Source: Polyangiaceae bacterium
Lineage (GTDB): Bacteria > Myxococcota_A > Polyangia > Polyangiales > Polyangiaceae
Direction of reading: 5' to 3'
Length of the DNA: 64,000 bases
Assembly (NCBI GenBank): GCA_020846005.1
Contig: JADLEQ010000040.1
Span: 62,001 to 126,000, forward strand
This document shows positions 8,949 through 17,748 of this stretch, in pieces (position 1 is the stretch's first letter; every line of letters begins with the position of its first letter). The notes below the pieces were generated by a model, which was not told where the DNA came from, did no database searches, and saw nothing but the letters and a program-made list of their open reading frames with translations. The position numbers were made by a program, and so were the translations under genes.

Positions 8949-10487
8949 TCACTTCGGCGCGTCAGCGGGGGGCGGCGTCGCGCCGTCGCCACCAGCGGGC
9001 GGCTGCCCACCACCCGTCCCCGGCTGGTCGGCGTCCGGCGCGCTCGATTGTGTGGCGGCGCGCTGCTTCTCTTCCTCTTCCATCCGCTTGCGGTCCTCTT
9101 CGCCGGCCTTGAGGAACTTGATCATGTCCTCGATGTCCTGCGCGCGCTCCTTCGAGCGCTTCACCGCGTCCGCGAACACCGGGTCCGCGCCCGCCTTCGA
9201 AATGAACTGCCGGTACAGGCCGGCCGCCGCCTCGAGGATGGGGATCGTCTTGGCGGCGCCCGTCTCCCCGGAGACGGACTTGGCCTTGTACTCCTGCGTG
9301 AGGATCGCCTCGTTGTAATAGGGCTCCGCGCGCGAGGGATCGGCCTTCTTGGCGAGGTCGAGGTGCTTCTGCGCCTCCGCGACGTACTTGTCGAAGTTCG
9401 AGTCGTCGATCTGGCCGCGGATCGCCAGCGCGAGGCCGAGGTGCGCCTCGAACTCGTTGGGACGGAGCTTGAGCGCGTCGCGGTAGGCCTTCTCCGCCTC
9501 GGCGAAGCCGCGGAAGGAGATGTTGACCGCCGCGTAGTTCATGTGCGCCTCGAAGAACTTCGTGTCGAGGCGGCGCGCAGCCGCGAAGCTCTTCACGGCG
9601 CCGTTGAAGTTGCGGAGCTCGACCTGGATCAGGCCCGCGGTGTTGTGGATCGGCGCGTAGTTCGGGTTCTTGCGGACCGCCTGGCCAGCGACGAGCGCGG
9701 CGAGGTCGAGCATCTGGTTGTTGACCTGGGTCTTCTTCGCGCCAGCGACGACGAGCGTGCGCCGGCGCTGCTTCTTCGTCGCCTTGTCCTTGTCCTTCTC
9801 GGACGCCGCGCGCGCCTGCTCGAGATAGTAGATGGCGAGCTGGTTGAACGCCGGCATGTAGCTGTCGTCGATCGCGAGCGCGCGCTGGAGGTTGCGCTGG
9901 GCGCGCTCGAAGTCGTTCTTACCCTCGCCGTCGGCGACGTCGTTGCCGCGCTCCATCTGCAGCGCGGCGAGGCTCACCAGCGCCTCGACGTTCTGGAACT
10001 TCGCGTCGCGGATGATCTGGTCGAGCTTGCGGATCGTAGCGTCCAGATCCGGCGTCTTCGCGTGATCGTAGAGGACGAGCTGCGCCCGGGCGCGGTGGAA
10101 CCCCGGATCGGCCTTGGCGGCGGCCTCGAACTGGGCGCGGGCGTCGGCGTCCTTGTCGCAGCGCGCGTAGGCGAGCCCCGCGTTGTAGTGGGCCTCAGGG
10201 AATTTCCCTTGGGACTTCGCCGCGGCGACGAACGCGTCCCCGACCGACTTGCACGTCGCCTCCGACCAGTCGCCGGCCTTGTCGCGCTGCGTGAAGTCGC
10301 CGAGGGCTGCCTCGTACCCGGCCTTGGCCTCGGCGCGGACGACCTGACCGCTCGTCGTCTTGTCCGCGCCCTTCCCCGCCTTGCCGACGGGGGTGGTATC
10401 GGTGCCCGCTCCTGCAGCGGCGCCCCCGCCGCACGCGGCGAGGAGGAGCGCCCCGGCGACGACGAGCGCGTGGTTCACCTGGCTCAT
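8949..10487 (-). CDS. gltE: GltE (AglT)-like TPR outer-membrane lipoprotein
   Basis: 512 residues, ATG at 10487, 32 bp after gltD. The signal ends in LLLAAC with Cys19 lipidated. TPR-type helices fill about residues 85-420, including NPNYAPIHNTAGL and LRPNEFEAHLGLAL units. The C-terminus (450-512) is an acidic coiled segment followed by a Gly/Pro-rich tail. In M. xanthus GltE is a TPR lipoprotein of the gliding complex encoded right after gltD, matching the order here. The open frame extends upstream to 10787, but the lipoprotein signal only fits a start at 10487. Confidence 0.82.
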   Translation of the reverse strand: MSQVNHALVVAGALLLAACGGGAAAGAGTDTTPVGKAGKGADKTTSGQVVRAEAKAGYEAALGDFTQRDKAGDWSEATCKSVGDAFVAAAKSQGKFPEAHYNAGLAYARCDKDADARAQFEAAAKADPGFHRARAQLVLYDHAKTPDLDATIRKLDQIIRDAKFQNVEALVSLAALQMERGNDVADGEGKNDFERAQRNLQRALAIDDSYMPAFNQLAIYYLEQARAASEKDKDKATKKQRRRTLVVAGAKKTQVNNQMLDLAALVAGQAVRKNPNYAPIHNTAGLIQVELRNFNGAVKSFAAARRLDTKFFEAHMNYAAVNISFRGFAEAEKAYRDALKLRPNEFEAHLGLALAIRGQIDDSNFDKYVAEAQKHLDLAKKADPSRAEPYYNEAILTQEYKAKSVSGETGAAKTIPILEAAAGLYRQFISKAGADPVFADAVKRSKERAQDIEDMIKFLKAGEEDRKRMEEEEKQRAATQSSAPDADQPGTGGGQPPAGGDGATPPPADAPK

Positions 10488-10519
10488 GGGATGCCTCTGT
10501 TGCTTCGGGTGGTACACGG

Positions 10520-13500
10520 TCACTTCCCTCCCCCGGCCGGCTTGGCGGCCCCGCCCTCGCCGGGCTTCGGCTTCTCGGGCTCCGTGGATGGCGGCGCGGT
10601 GATGAGCGGCTCCCCGCCGATCTTGAGCGGGTACGGGCGCTCCTTCAGCGTGCTGTTCACGCGGCTCGCCGAGCCGGAGAACTCGTCCACGAGGTGGTAC
10701 TCGGACTTGTAGTTCTCCGCGAGCCAGGCCTCGCACGCGCGGGAGTATTCGTCGAAGTACTGATATTTCACCGAGTACTCGAGGCACGTCCGGTAGGCGC
10801 CCTTGGCGACCTGCTTCTGCGGCTCGGAGCTCTCATCGAGCGCCGCGAAGTACGCCTGGCGCAGCTCCGTGTCGCGCTTGAAGGACTCCGGGATGGGAGC
10901 GGCGCGGAACTCCTTGACGAAGGTGGCCCACATCTGCCCCACGCGCGAGCCGGCCGCGATGACCCACCGCGGAGGCGGGACGGGCTGCAGATCGATGATC
11001 TTCTTGTACTCGGCCGTCGCCTCGTCGATCAGCGGCTTCTTCTTCTTGATCCAGTCCGCGACCTTCGTCTGGATGTGCTTGAGCACCTCTTCCTTGGTGC
11101 CCGGCCCCTTGTACTCGGGGAACTTGACGGCATCGACCTTCGCGCGCTTCTGCTCGGCGAAGTAGAACAGCGCCTCGCCGACCGCCTCGAGCGCGCGACC
11201 CAGGCGGCGCTGCTTCGCGCCCTCGTCCTCGGGGAGCGCGTCGATCTCGGCGAGCGCCTTCTTCGGATCGCTCCACAGCTTCACGACGGTGCCGTACTCG
11301 GCGCCGGCGTTCTGGCCGCGGTTCATCCGAACGTACGTCCGCCCGAGCAGCGCGTGCGCCTGGACCTTCACGTCCAGGGTCGCCTTGCCGTCGATCAGGC
11401 CCATCGCGCCGGTCAGCCGCTTCCTGACGTCCTCCCACTGTTGCTTCTCCGAGTAGTGGGCGGCCACCGCGAAGGCGATCTGCGCCGCCTGGGCGGGCTT
11501 CTTGGCGCCGAAGTAGCGGTTGTAGTCGTTCGCCGCCTTGATGGCCTCGTCCTCCTGGCCGAGGCCGAGCCGCAAGACGACGGTGTCGCTCAGGGCCTGG
11601 TCCGCGAACTCGCCCTTGTACTTCGTCGCCTCGGCGTAGCGGACGTAGAAATCCGCCGCGCGGTCGTAGACGGCGATGGCCTGGTAGTTGCCGCCGATCT
11701 CGTAGGTCGCCTTCATGGCGAGATCGGTCTTCTCCAGCTTGTACTTCGGGTTGAGGAGGATGAGCCGGGCCTGGATCGACTTCGCCAACAGGCGCGCGGC
11801 CTGGTAGGCGCGAGCCATGTTGTAGACGATCTCGTCCATCTTCCCGCACTGGGACTTCTCGCCCTTCGCCAGCGGCTCCTCGCCGTACACGCGCCAGAGC
11901 TCGAGGTAGGCGTCGCCGCCCTCCTTGTACTTGTCGAGCGCCTCGCGGGTCTGGCCCTTGTCCTGCAGCGAGTCCGCGAGCTCGACCGTCTTCTGCGCGC
12001 GCATGCGCCGGATGTCGCACTGAATGCGGTTCAGGAGCTCGCACTGCTCCTTGTTGTCCTCGGCCTTCTTGCCCTGGCAGAAGCGCTCGAGGAGCAGCGG
12101 GACGTCCTTGCCCATGTCGTCGAAGCAGCTCGGCCGCGGGGGTTCGGCGCGCGCGCCGAGCACGTTGATGGCCTCGAGGTACAGCTGCGCGGCGTAGATC
12201 GCGGCGTCCTTGTCGGAGTGGTTCATCGCCACGTCGCGGAAGCCGAGCGCCGCCTCTTCCCAGCGCTGCGCCTCGAAGTACGTGCGCGCGCGAGCGTATT
12301 TCACCTCGACGTACTGCTCCTCCGCGCTGGTGTCGCCCTTGGGCGGCTTGATGTAGCAGACGTAGCGGTTGAAGGCCGTGAGCATGCCCTTCTGGAGCGG
12401 GGTCAGCTCCTTCGGCTTGAACCGCTCCCACTCGCCCTTCTTGGCCTCCTGATCCGATTTGTCGGCGCCCTTCGGACCGAGGCCCTTGCCCTTGCGGTCC
12501 GCCTCGCCCTTGTACATGGCGTCGTACATCTTCTGGTAGCAGAGCACCGCGGCGTAGGCGGCCTCGGCGGCGTCCGCGCCCGTCGGATTCTCGGCCACGA
12601 CGGCGTCGAAGGCTGGCCCGCACTCCTCCCAGCGCTGCTGGAAGTAGAGGAGGTCAGCCATCGCGTACTTGATCTTGTAGAGCGTCGGCCAGTCTTCCTT
12701 GACGATGCGCGGGAACTCGAACTTGGCGAAGTCCTGGCTGGTGAAGGTCTCGGAGATCCTCTTGTAGAGGTACGCCGCGAGGTCCATCGTCTTCTTGTCG
12801 CCGGTGCCGCGCACGCCGCCGGAGCCGACGGCCTCGAGGTGCCAGCTCATGCCCGTCTCCGCGAGGAGCTCGGCCGTCTTGTTGTCGCACTCGAGCTTCG
12901 CGTCGGCCGGGTGCTCCGACTTCTGGTACTGGTTGCGCATCGCGATCTGCGCGTCCATCTCCTTGCGGATCGCCTCCTTGTCGCTCGCCTTGACCGCGCT
13001 GGTCGCGCCGGTGATCTGCGCCTGGTAGAAGCACTCACGCTTGCCCTTGTCCCGGACCATGAGGTCCCGGTACAGCGTGATCGCCTCCTTGTAGTGGCCG
13101 GTGTCGAGGTAGGCGAGCCCGAGCTCGTTCAGCATCTCGATCGTCTTCGTCGTCTCGCCGCCCTTGTCTCCGGACAACGGCTTGAAGAAGCCGAACGCCT
13201 GCTCGGGCACGCCCGACACCGCGTAGACGGGGATGAGATCGCGCCGGGCCGACTTCGCGAGCTGCGCGGCGTTCGGCAGGGTCGCGTACTGCTCCCCGTA
13301 CTCGATCACCTTCTTGAACTCGCTCATCGCCTCCTTGTAGTTGCCCTGGTTCCAGTGGACGTACCCGAGCTTGTACCGGGCGTAGCCGTAGACTTTGTTC
13401 TCCGGCGGCGGGTACTTGATCACCTCAGCGTAGGCGCCCTCGGCGAGCGCCCACTTGTTCGGGTCGCCGAGCGCCTCCTGATAGAAGAGCTCGCCGAACG

Positions 13501-14293
13501 CGAGGTACGCGTTGGGGACGAACGGCGACTTTGGCGCCTTCTCGATCAGCTCGAAGTAGACCTCGCGCGCCTTCTTGAGGTTGCCGTCCTGCTCGTACTC
13601 GTAGGCGAGGTAGTAGAGGATCTCGTCGATCTTCGAGTAGTTCGGGTACGCCGCCTTCATCAGCGTGTAGAAGGCGATCGCCTTCTTCCGCGCGGCCTTC
13701 ACGAACTTCCCGGCGGTCGCGGCCTCCTTCTTCGCCTTGGCGGCCTTCTTCGCGTCCTTCTTCTTCCCGCCGACGCCCTTCTCGTAGTCCTGCGCCTCGA
13801 TCTCGGCCTTCGTCTTCTCGGACAGCGCGGCCGTCTCGAGCTCGACGTAGCCCTCCGCCAGGCGCTTGATGAGCTGCGGTCGATCGGGCGACTTCTTCGG
13901 CGTCGACTTGAAGAGACGCTCGAGGCCGTCGATCTCCGTGATGAGGAGCGCGCGCTTCCTCGGCGCGAGCTTGGACGCGCGGATGCTCTGCGCCAGCGAC
14001 GCGTCGACCGCCCCGGCCTTCGCCTGGTCCTGCCGGGCCTTCGCCTCACGGGGCGGGGGCGCCGACTTGAACGCCGTCCCGCGAGCCTTCTTCACCTCGA
14101 ACTGGCTCGGGCCGCCCGGGCACTCGTCGATGTTCTTCTTGGCCTCGGCGGGTACGCACTCGGCGCTGAGCGTGTGCGGCTCGGTCGCGGCCGTAGCGGC
14201 CGGGGCCGCGAGCACGGCGCCCACCATCGCCGCGAGAATGGCCACGGCGCGGAGGCCGCGTGCCTGGGTCCTGACGAAGATCTTGGGGTACAT
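10520..14293 (-). CDS. gltD: GltD (AgmU)-like large periplasmic TPR protein
   Basis: 1257 residues, close to the roughly 1200 of M. xanthus GltD/AgmU. The ATG at 14293 follows GAGGAG and opens a signal peptide (about 1-36, ending APAATAA). The mature protein is exported and Lys-rich, with TPR and TPR-like repeats through most of its length (for example about residues 195-480 and 690-1010) and a Pro-rich C-terminal tail. Scattered cysteines (CVPAEAKKNIDEC near the N-terminus) fit a periplasmic location. It lies 22 bp after gltC and 32 bp before gltE, so the three are surely one transcript. Role by family: periplasmic scaffold of the gliding (Glt) or spore-coat (Nfs) machine. Confidence 0.85.
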   Translation of the reverse strand: MYPKIFVRTQARGLRAVAILAAMVGAVLAAPAATAATEPHTLSAECVPAEAKKNIDECPGGPSQFEVKKARGTAFKSAPPPREAKARQDQAKAGAVDASLAQSIRASKLAPRKRALLITEIDGLERLFKSTPKKSPDRPQLIKRLAEGYVELETAALSEKTKAEIEAQDYEKGVGGKKKDAKKAAKAKKEAATAGKFVKAARKKAIAFYTLMKAAYPNYSKIDEILYYLAYEYEQDGNLKKAREVYFELIEKAPKSPFVPNAYLAFGELFYQEALGDPNKWALAEGAYAEVIKYPPPENKVYGYARYKLGYVHWNQGNYKEAMSEFKKVIEYGEQYATLPNAAQLAKSARRDLIPVYAVSGVPEQAFGFFKPLSGDKGGETTKTIEMLNELGLAYLDTGHYKEAITLYRDLMVRDKGKRECFYQAQITGATSAVKASDKEAIRKEMDAQIAMRNQYQKSEHPADAKLECDNKTAELLAETGMSWHLEAVGSGGVRGTGDKKTMDLAAYLYKRISETFTSQDFAKFEFPRIVKEDWPTLYKIKYAMADLLYFQQRWEECGPAFDAVVAENPTGADAAEAAYAAVLCYQKMYDAMYKGEADRKGKGLGPKGADKSDQEAKKGEWERFKPKELTPLQKGMLTAFNRYVCYIKPPKGDTSAEEQYVEVKYARARTYFEAQRWEEAALGFRDVAMNHSDKDAAIYAAQLYLEAINVLGARAEPPRPSCFDDMGKDVPLLLERFCQGKKAEDNKEQCELLNRIQCDIRRMRAQKTVELADSLQDKGQTREALDKYKEGGDAYLELWRVYGEEPLAKGEKSQCGKMDEIVYNMARAYQAARLLAKSIQARLILLNPKYKLEKTDLAMKATYEIGGNYQAIAVYDRAADFYVRYAEATKYKGEFADQALSDTVVLRLGLGQEDEAIKAANDYNRYFGAKKPAQAAQIAFAVAAHYSEKQQWEDVRKRLTGAMGLIDGKATLDVKVQAHALLGRTYVRMNRGQNAGAEYGTVVKLWSDPKKALAEIDALPEDEGAKQRRLGRALEAVGEALFYFAEQKRAKVDAVKFPEYKGPGTKEEVLKHIQTKVADWIKKKKPLIDEATAEYKKIIDLQPVPPPRWVIAAGSRVGQMWATFVKEFRAAPIPESFKRDTELRQAYFAALDESSEPQKQVAKGAYRTCLEYSVKYQYFDEYSRACEAWLAENYKSEYHLVDEFSGSASRVNSTLKERPYPLKIGGEPLITAPPSTEPEKPKPGEGGAAKPAGGGK

Positions 14294-14315
14294 TCGGGAC
14301 TCCTCGTTCCTCTCG

Positions 14316-16115
14316 TCAGCGCGCGCACGCGCTCGTGACCACCTGGCGGTAGAAGCCGAGCTCGTCGCGCCAGTACTCGCCGTCGAACGGCCAGAGGACG
14401 TGCTCCTCGTCTGGCTTGACGAGGCCATACGTCTGGCCCTGCTCCTTGGTGACCTGGCCCTGCTGGATGCTCTCGTCGAGGAGGTTCCTGCGGGCGGCGG
14501 TGATGTCGATCAGGATCTTCTCGCCGTTGCGCCAGTGCTCGTTCATGTCGTCGAGGTTGCGCTGGTAGCGGTCCATGGCGAGCTCGCCCGCCGCCTTCAC
14601 CGCGAGCTCGCGGGCCTGCTTCAGCGTGTCCTCGACGTTCTGACCGAGACTCGACCCGCGGAAGTTGGCGGGTGACTTGCGGAACCTCGCGAGCTCGTCG
14701 TCGAGCATCGCGACGTACTCGATATTGCGGAGGAGCTGGCGATCGCTCAGCGCGTTCTCGACGATCGGCTTGAGCACGGGCGGGTCGAAGGTCGCCTTCC
14801 CGGCGCGGACCTCCTTCAGGAACTTGAAGAAGGGCTCCTCTTGGTTGGCGCCCTTGAACTTCGCGAGCACCTTCTCCAGCCCGGTGCGGATCGGGCCGTA
14901 CTTCTTCTGGAAGCGCGCGACGACGGTGGTGGCGCCCTCGTAGTTGCAGTTCGCGAAGTAGACGACCGCCTTGAGGACCTGCGCCTCCGGGTAGAACGAG
15001 TTCGGGAAGTAGGGGCTCTCGAGCGTGTGGATGTTGCCGAGCGCGTGGGGGTAGTCGCCGGCCATGAAGTACGCCCACGACTGCTCGAACAGGGCGTCGA
15101 GCCAGTACTCGCTCGCCATGTCGACCATGTTCCAGTACTTCACCGCGGCCGAGAGCTTGTTCTCGTCGACGGTGGGCGCGTTCGTCTCGGCGTCCAGGCG
15201 GATGGAGGCGCTGTAGTAGGTCCGCGCCATGGAGAGGTAGGCGAGATCGCGGAGCCGGGCCTCGTCCTCGACGCCCTCGACGCCCTCGTCCAGCGCCTTC
15301 TCGATCCGCTGGAACGAGTTGACCGCCGGGACGGACTTGCGGAGCTGCACGTAGCTGATGCCCATGAAGAACTGGGCCTTCACGTAGTACTCGCTGTCGC
15401 GGTCCACCTTGAGGAAGAGGCGCACCGCCTCCTCGTACTGGCGGTTCCGGTACTTGTAGCGGCCCAACATGTAGTTGAGCTGCCAGTAGAGGTCCTTCTG
15501 CTGCGCGTTGTTGAAGCGCGAGACCTGGTCGTCGGTGTACTTGCCGACGCGCTCGATGATATCCGCCGGCTCGGGGAGCTGCGTCGCGAGCTTCGCCAGC
15601 CAGAGCAGCGTCTCCTTGAACTTGAGGTGGTTCTTGTTGTCGGCGATGACGCTGAAGCGCGCGTAGCTCGCCTGGAAGAACTTGAGCCGGTAGAGCGCGA
15701 TCGCGAGGTAGTACTCCGCCACCTGGCGGTTGCCGGGGTCGTCGCCCGTCTCGCCGTTCACGACGCGGAAGAGCGCCTGCGCGGCGTCCTGCCACCGCTC
15801 ACGATCGAAGAGCTTCTTCGCGGCGGCCGCCTCCTCCGTCATCTGCCCCGCGGTGACCGGGCCTTGCTCCGCGGGCGCGTCCTCGTCGAGGTCGATGTCG
15901 ACGCCGCCCTTCTTGTCGCCCGCCTTCTTGTCGCCCGCCTTCTTGTCGCCCGCCTTCTTGTCGCCCGCCTTCTTGTCGCCGGCGGCGGGCTTCTTCTTCG
16001 GAGTCTCCTCCTCGTCGAGGTCGATCACCTCCTGCGCTCGCACCTGCGTGGGAGCGACCGAGACGAGCGCGGCGGAGCCGAGGACGCACAGGGCGACCAG
16101 GTGCTTGCGGAACAT
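14316..16115 (-). CDS. gltC: GltC-like periplasmic TPR protein with Lys-rich repeat
   Basis: 599 residues, ATG at 16115 with GGAG upstream. A signal peptide (1-28, ending QVRAQ) is followed by an odd segment: an acidic patch (DLDEEE), four to five KKAGD units at about 46-68, and a second acidic patch (DIDLDED). From residue 90 on the protein is TPR-like (AEYYLAIALYRLKFFQASYARF, YMLGRYKYRNRQYEEAV). It is the first gene of the row and directly precedes gltD. M. xanthus GltC is likewise an exported TPR protein, encoded with gltA/gltB. A generic TPR protein is the fallback. Confidence 0.75.
   Translation of the reverse strand: MFRKHLVALCVLGSAALVSVAPTQVRAQEVIDLDEEETPKKKPAAGDKKAGDKKAGDKKAGDKKAGDKKGGVDIDLDEDAPAEQGPVTAGQMTEEAAAAKKLFDRERWQDAAQALFRVVNGETGDDPGNRQVAEYYLAIALYRLKFFQASYARFSVIADNKNHLKFKETLLWLAKLATQLPEPADIIERVGKYTDDQVSRFNNAQQKDLYWQLNYMLGRYKYRNRQYEEAVRLFLKVDRDSEYYVKAQFFMGISYVQLRKSVPAVNSFQRIEKALDEGVEGVEDEARLRDLAYLSMARTYYSASIRLDAETNAPTVDENKLSAAVKYWNMVDMASEYWLDALFEQSWAYFMAGDYPHALGNIHTLESPYFPNSFYPEAQVLKAVVYFANCNYEGATTVVARFQKKYGPIRTGLEKVLAKFKGANQEEPFFKFLKEVRAGKATFDPPVLKPIVENALSDRQLLRNIEYVAMLDDELARFRKSPANFRGSSLGQNVEDTLKQARELAVKAAGELAMDRYQRNLDDMNEHWRNGEKILIDITAARRNLLDESIQQGQVTKEQGQTYGLVKPDEEHVLWPFDGEYWRDELGFYRQVVTSACAR
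15909..15980. repeat. 15-bp in-frame minisatellite inside gltC
   Basis: CTTCTTGTCGCCCGC (plus strand) occurs four times perfectly at 15909-15968 and a fifth time for 12 bases. On the coding strand each unit adds KKAGD-type residues. Near-perfect identity suggests recent expansion by slippage. Confidence 0.9.
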
Positions 16116-16665
16116 GCTTTACTCCGTGTTTCTGCGGCGTGACGGCCCGGCGCTCTGGCCCGAACCCCTCGGGCGTGCGCGGCGCGAGCGAAAAAGCTCA
16201 ATCAAATCAGCAACATACTAACCTGCGGCCGGGCGATGGTAGATACCCGCGACGTCCGTTGTCAAGCGGGACCGGCCTCGCCGGAGCGGGTCGCGGGAGG
16301 CCGGATTCGTGCATCAGGAGCGGAAGGGCCGACGCGAGACGGGACGGGACGGGCCGGGGCTGGGCTCGAGCCGGGCTCGGGGGCGCGGAGAGCGCGCGAG
16401 AGCCAAACGCGAGCCCGCGCCCTCCGGCGGGCGGCGGCTGCCGCCCTCGCCCGGCGTGCGCCGCGGCGCGGCCGGGAGAGGACGACGAGGCCAGGACGAC
16501 GAGGGCAGGACGACGAGGGCAGGACGACGAGGCGCCGACCGGAGCCGCGAGGCGCGGGGCGCCGAGCCTTCCGACACACGGCGGGCGGGCCGGATTGGGG
16601 CGGCGGTGAGATTCCGCGTTGACGGAGGTGCGAGGCCCGCGCTAGCCTTCGAGAGTCGGAACGCC
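16116..16665. repeat. 550-bp divergent intergenic region with 14-bp tandem repeat (16481-16533)
   Basis: This separates the leftward gltC row from a rightward lipoprotein gene. GACGACGAGGSCAG repeats 3.8 times at 16481-16533. A rare AT-rich patch (16190-16222) lies in the gltC leader. A promoter candidate for gltC is listed separately. No gene is supported in the gap. Confidence 0.6.
16236..16265 (-). promoter_or_regulatory. Candidate sigma70-type promoter of the gltC-D-E operon
   Basis: Reading the minus strand, a perfect TTGACA (16265-16260) is followed after 18 nt by TACCAT (16241-16236, 4 of 6 to TATAAT). Transcription would start near 16229, giving a leader of about 110 nt that contains the AT-rich patch. 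Found by eye; no expression evidence. Confidence 0.35.
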
Positions 16666-17301
16666 ATGATGTCAAGCACGCGCTCCCCCTGGTCGATCGC
16701 CCGTTCGCTCCGCCTGCTCGCGCTCCCGGCGCTGGCGGCCGCCACGCTCGCGCTCGGCTGCGAGAGCGGCGGCGTCGGTGACCCGTGCGTCCCAGAGGAC
16801 GAATACCAACAGGAATTCAGCGGGTACTCGTCGGACGAGGTGAACGTAGAGAGCCGATCGTTCCAGTGCGAGACGCGGGTCTGCCTGGTGAACAAGTTCC
16901 AGGGCCGCGTGTCGTGTCCCTACGGGCAGACGGCGGAGGACATCGCGGGCGAGCAGGGCACGTCGCCCAAGCGCTGCCGCATCCCCGGCACCAGCGGCGA
17001 GCGGCCGGTCGATCAGATCACCGCCGTCGTGAACGCCCAGCTCGTGGAGCGCCGGGCGGACAAGGCCGTCTACTGCTCCTGCCGCTGCGCGGGCCCCGAC
17101 CCGAACGCGCGCTACTGCGAGTGCCCGAGCGGCTTCAAGTGCACCGCGCTCATCGACGATCTCGGCCTCGGCAACGCGAACCTCGCTGGGTCGTACTGCG
17201 TGAAGGACGGCACGGCGGGCACGGCGGCCATCTCGAGCCAGACGTGCAACCCGAACCCGGCGAGCCCCGACTTCTGCGGCGGCGACGGCGCCAACCCGTG
17301 A
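16666..17301 (+). CDS. Cysteine-rich lipoprotein of unknown function
   Basis: 211 residues from the first of two adjacent ATGs (16666/16669). The N-terminus is an export signal ending in LALGC (Cys32 probably lipidated). The mature protein holds 14 further cysteines, some in dense groups (YCSCRC, YCECPSGFKC) that recall EGF-like disulfide knots. It is transcribed divergently from gltC. I recognise no family. Cys-rich lipoproteins are known contact-stimulable gliding components in myxobacteria (Cgl proteins), but nothing here proves such a role. Confidence 0.75.
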   Translation: MMSSTRSPWSIARSLRLLALPALAAATLALGCESGGVGDPCVPEDEYQQEFSGYSSDEVNVESRSFQCETRVCLVNKFQGRVSCPYGQTAEDIAGEQGTSPKRCRIPGTSGERPVDQITAVVNAQLVERRADKAVYCSCRCAGPDPNARYCECPSGFKCTALIDDLGLGNANLAGSYCVKDGTAGTAAISSQTCNPNPASPDFCGGDGANP

Positions 17302-17370
17302 GCCAGGGGCGCGCGGGCGAGCGGTCGCGCTCCCCGCAACCGGCGGCCCGCACGAGCCGATGCTCGGCGA

Positions 17371-17739
17371 GTGGACGCGAAGCGACGTGAGCGAGACGCG
17401 CGGGGCGCCGAGCGTGCCGTCGCGGCCGAGCTGATCCGCAGCGGTTGGGCGATCCTCGGCGTCAACGTCCGCGCCGGGCGCCTCGAGATGGACGTGGTCG
17501 CGCGCGGCGGACCCGTGCTGGGGATCGTCGAGGTGCGCACGCGCGGGCCGAGGTCGTGGACCCGACCGCTCGGGAGCATCGACTACGCCAAGCGCCGGCG
17601 GATCCGGCGCGCGGGGGAGCGCCTGTGGCGGCGCCTGCGCGCCGATGAATCGCTCGAGCGCGTCCGCTTCGACGCAGCGAGCGTGCGCTTCGATCCGGAC
17701 GGCGACTTCTGCGTGGAGTACGTGCGCGGCGCGTTCTGA
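17371..17739 (+). CDS. YraN/UPF0102-family endonuclease-like protein
   Basis: 122 residues, the normal length for the family, from a GTG at 17371; no in-frame start exists further upstream. The fold signature is present: GAERAVAAELIRSGW, then N-x-R-x-G-R-L-E-M-D-V-V-A, then VEVRTR, matching the restriction-endonuclease-like core (E/D/ExK-like positions). The usual GEID is GRLEMD here and the ExK lysine is Arg, so catalysis is doubtful. Function in bacteria is poorly defined. It ends 9 bp from a convergent HAMP-protein gene. Confidence 0.85.
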   Translation: MDAKRRERDARGAERAVAAELIRSGWAILGVNVRAGRLEMDVVARGGPVLGIVEVRTRGPRSWTRPLGSIDYAKRRRIRRAGERLWRRLRADESLERVRFDAASVRFDPDGDFCVEYVRGAF

Positions 17740-17748
17740 GCGCGGCGA

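Noticed and set aside
10694-14338. 1214-codon open frame on the plus strand opposite gltD
   Set aside because: Its translation is Leu/Arg/Val/Gly-rich low-complexity without domains; the opposite strand encodes a signal-peptide TPR protein with good ribosome site. A high-GC antisense shadow.
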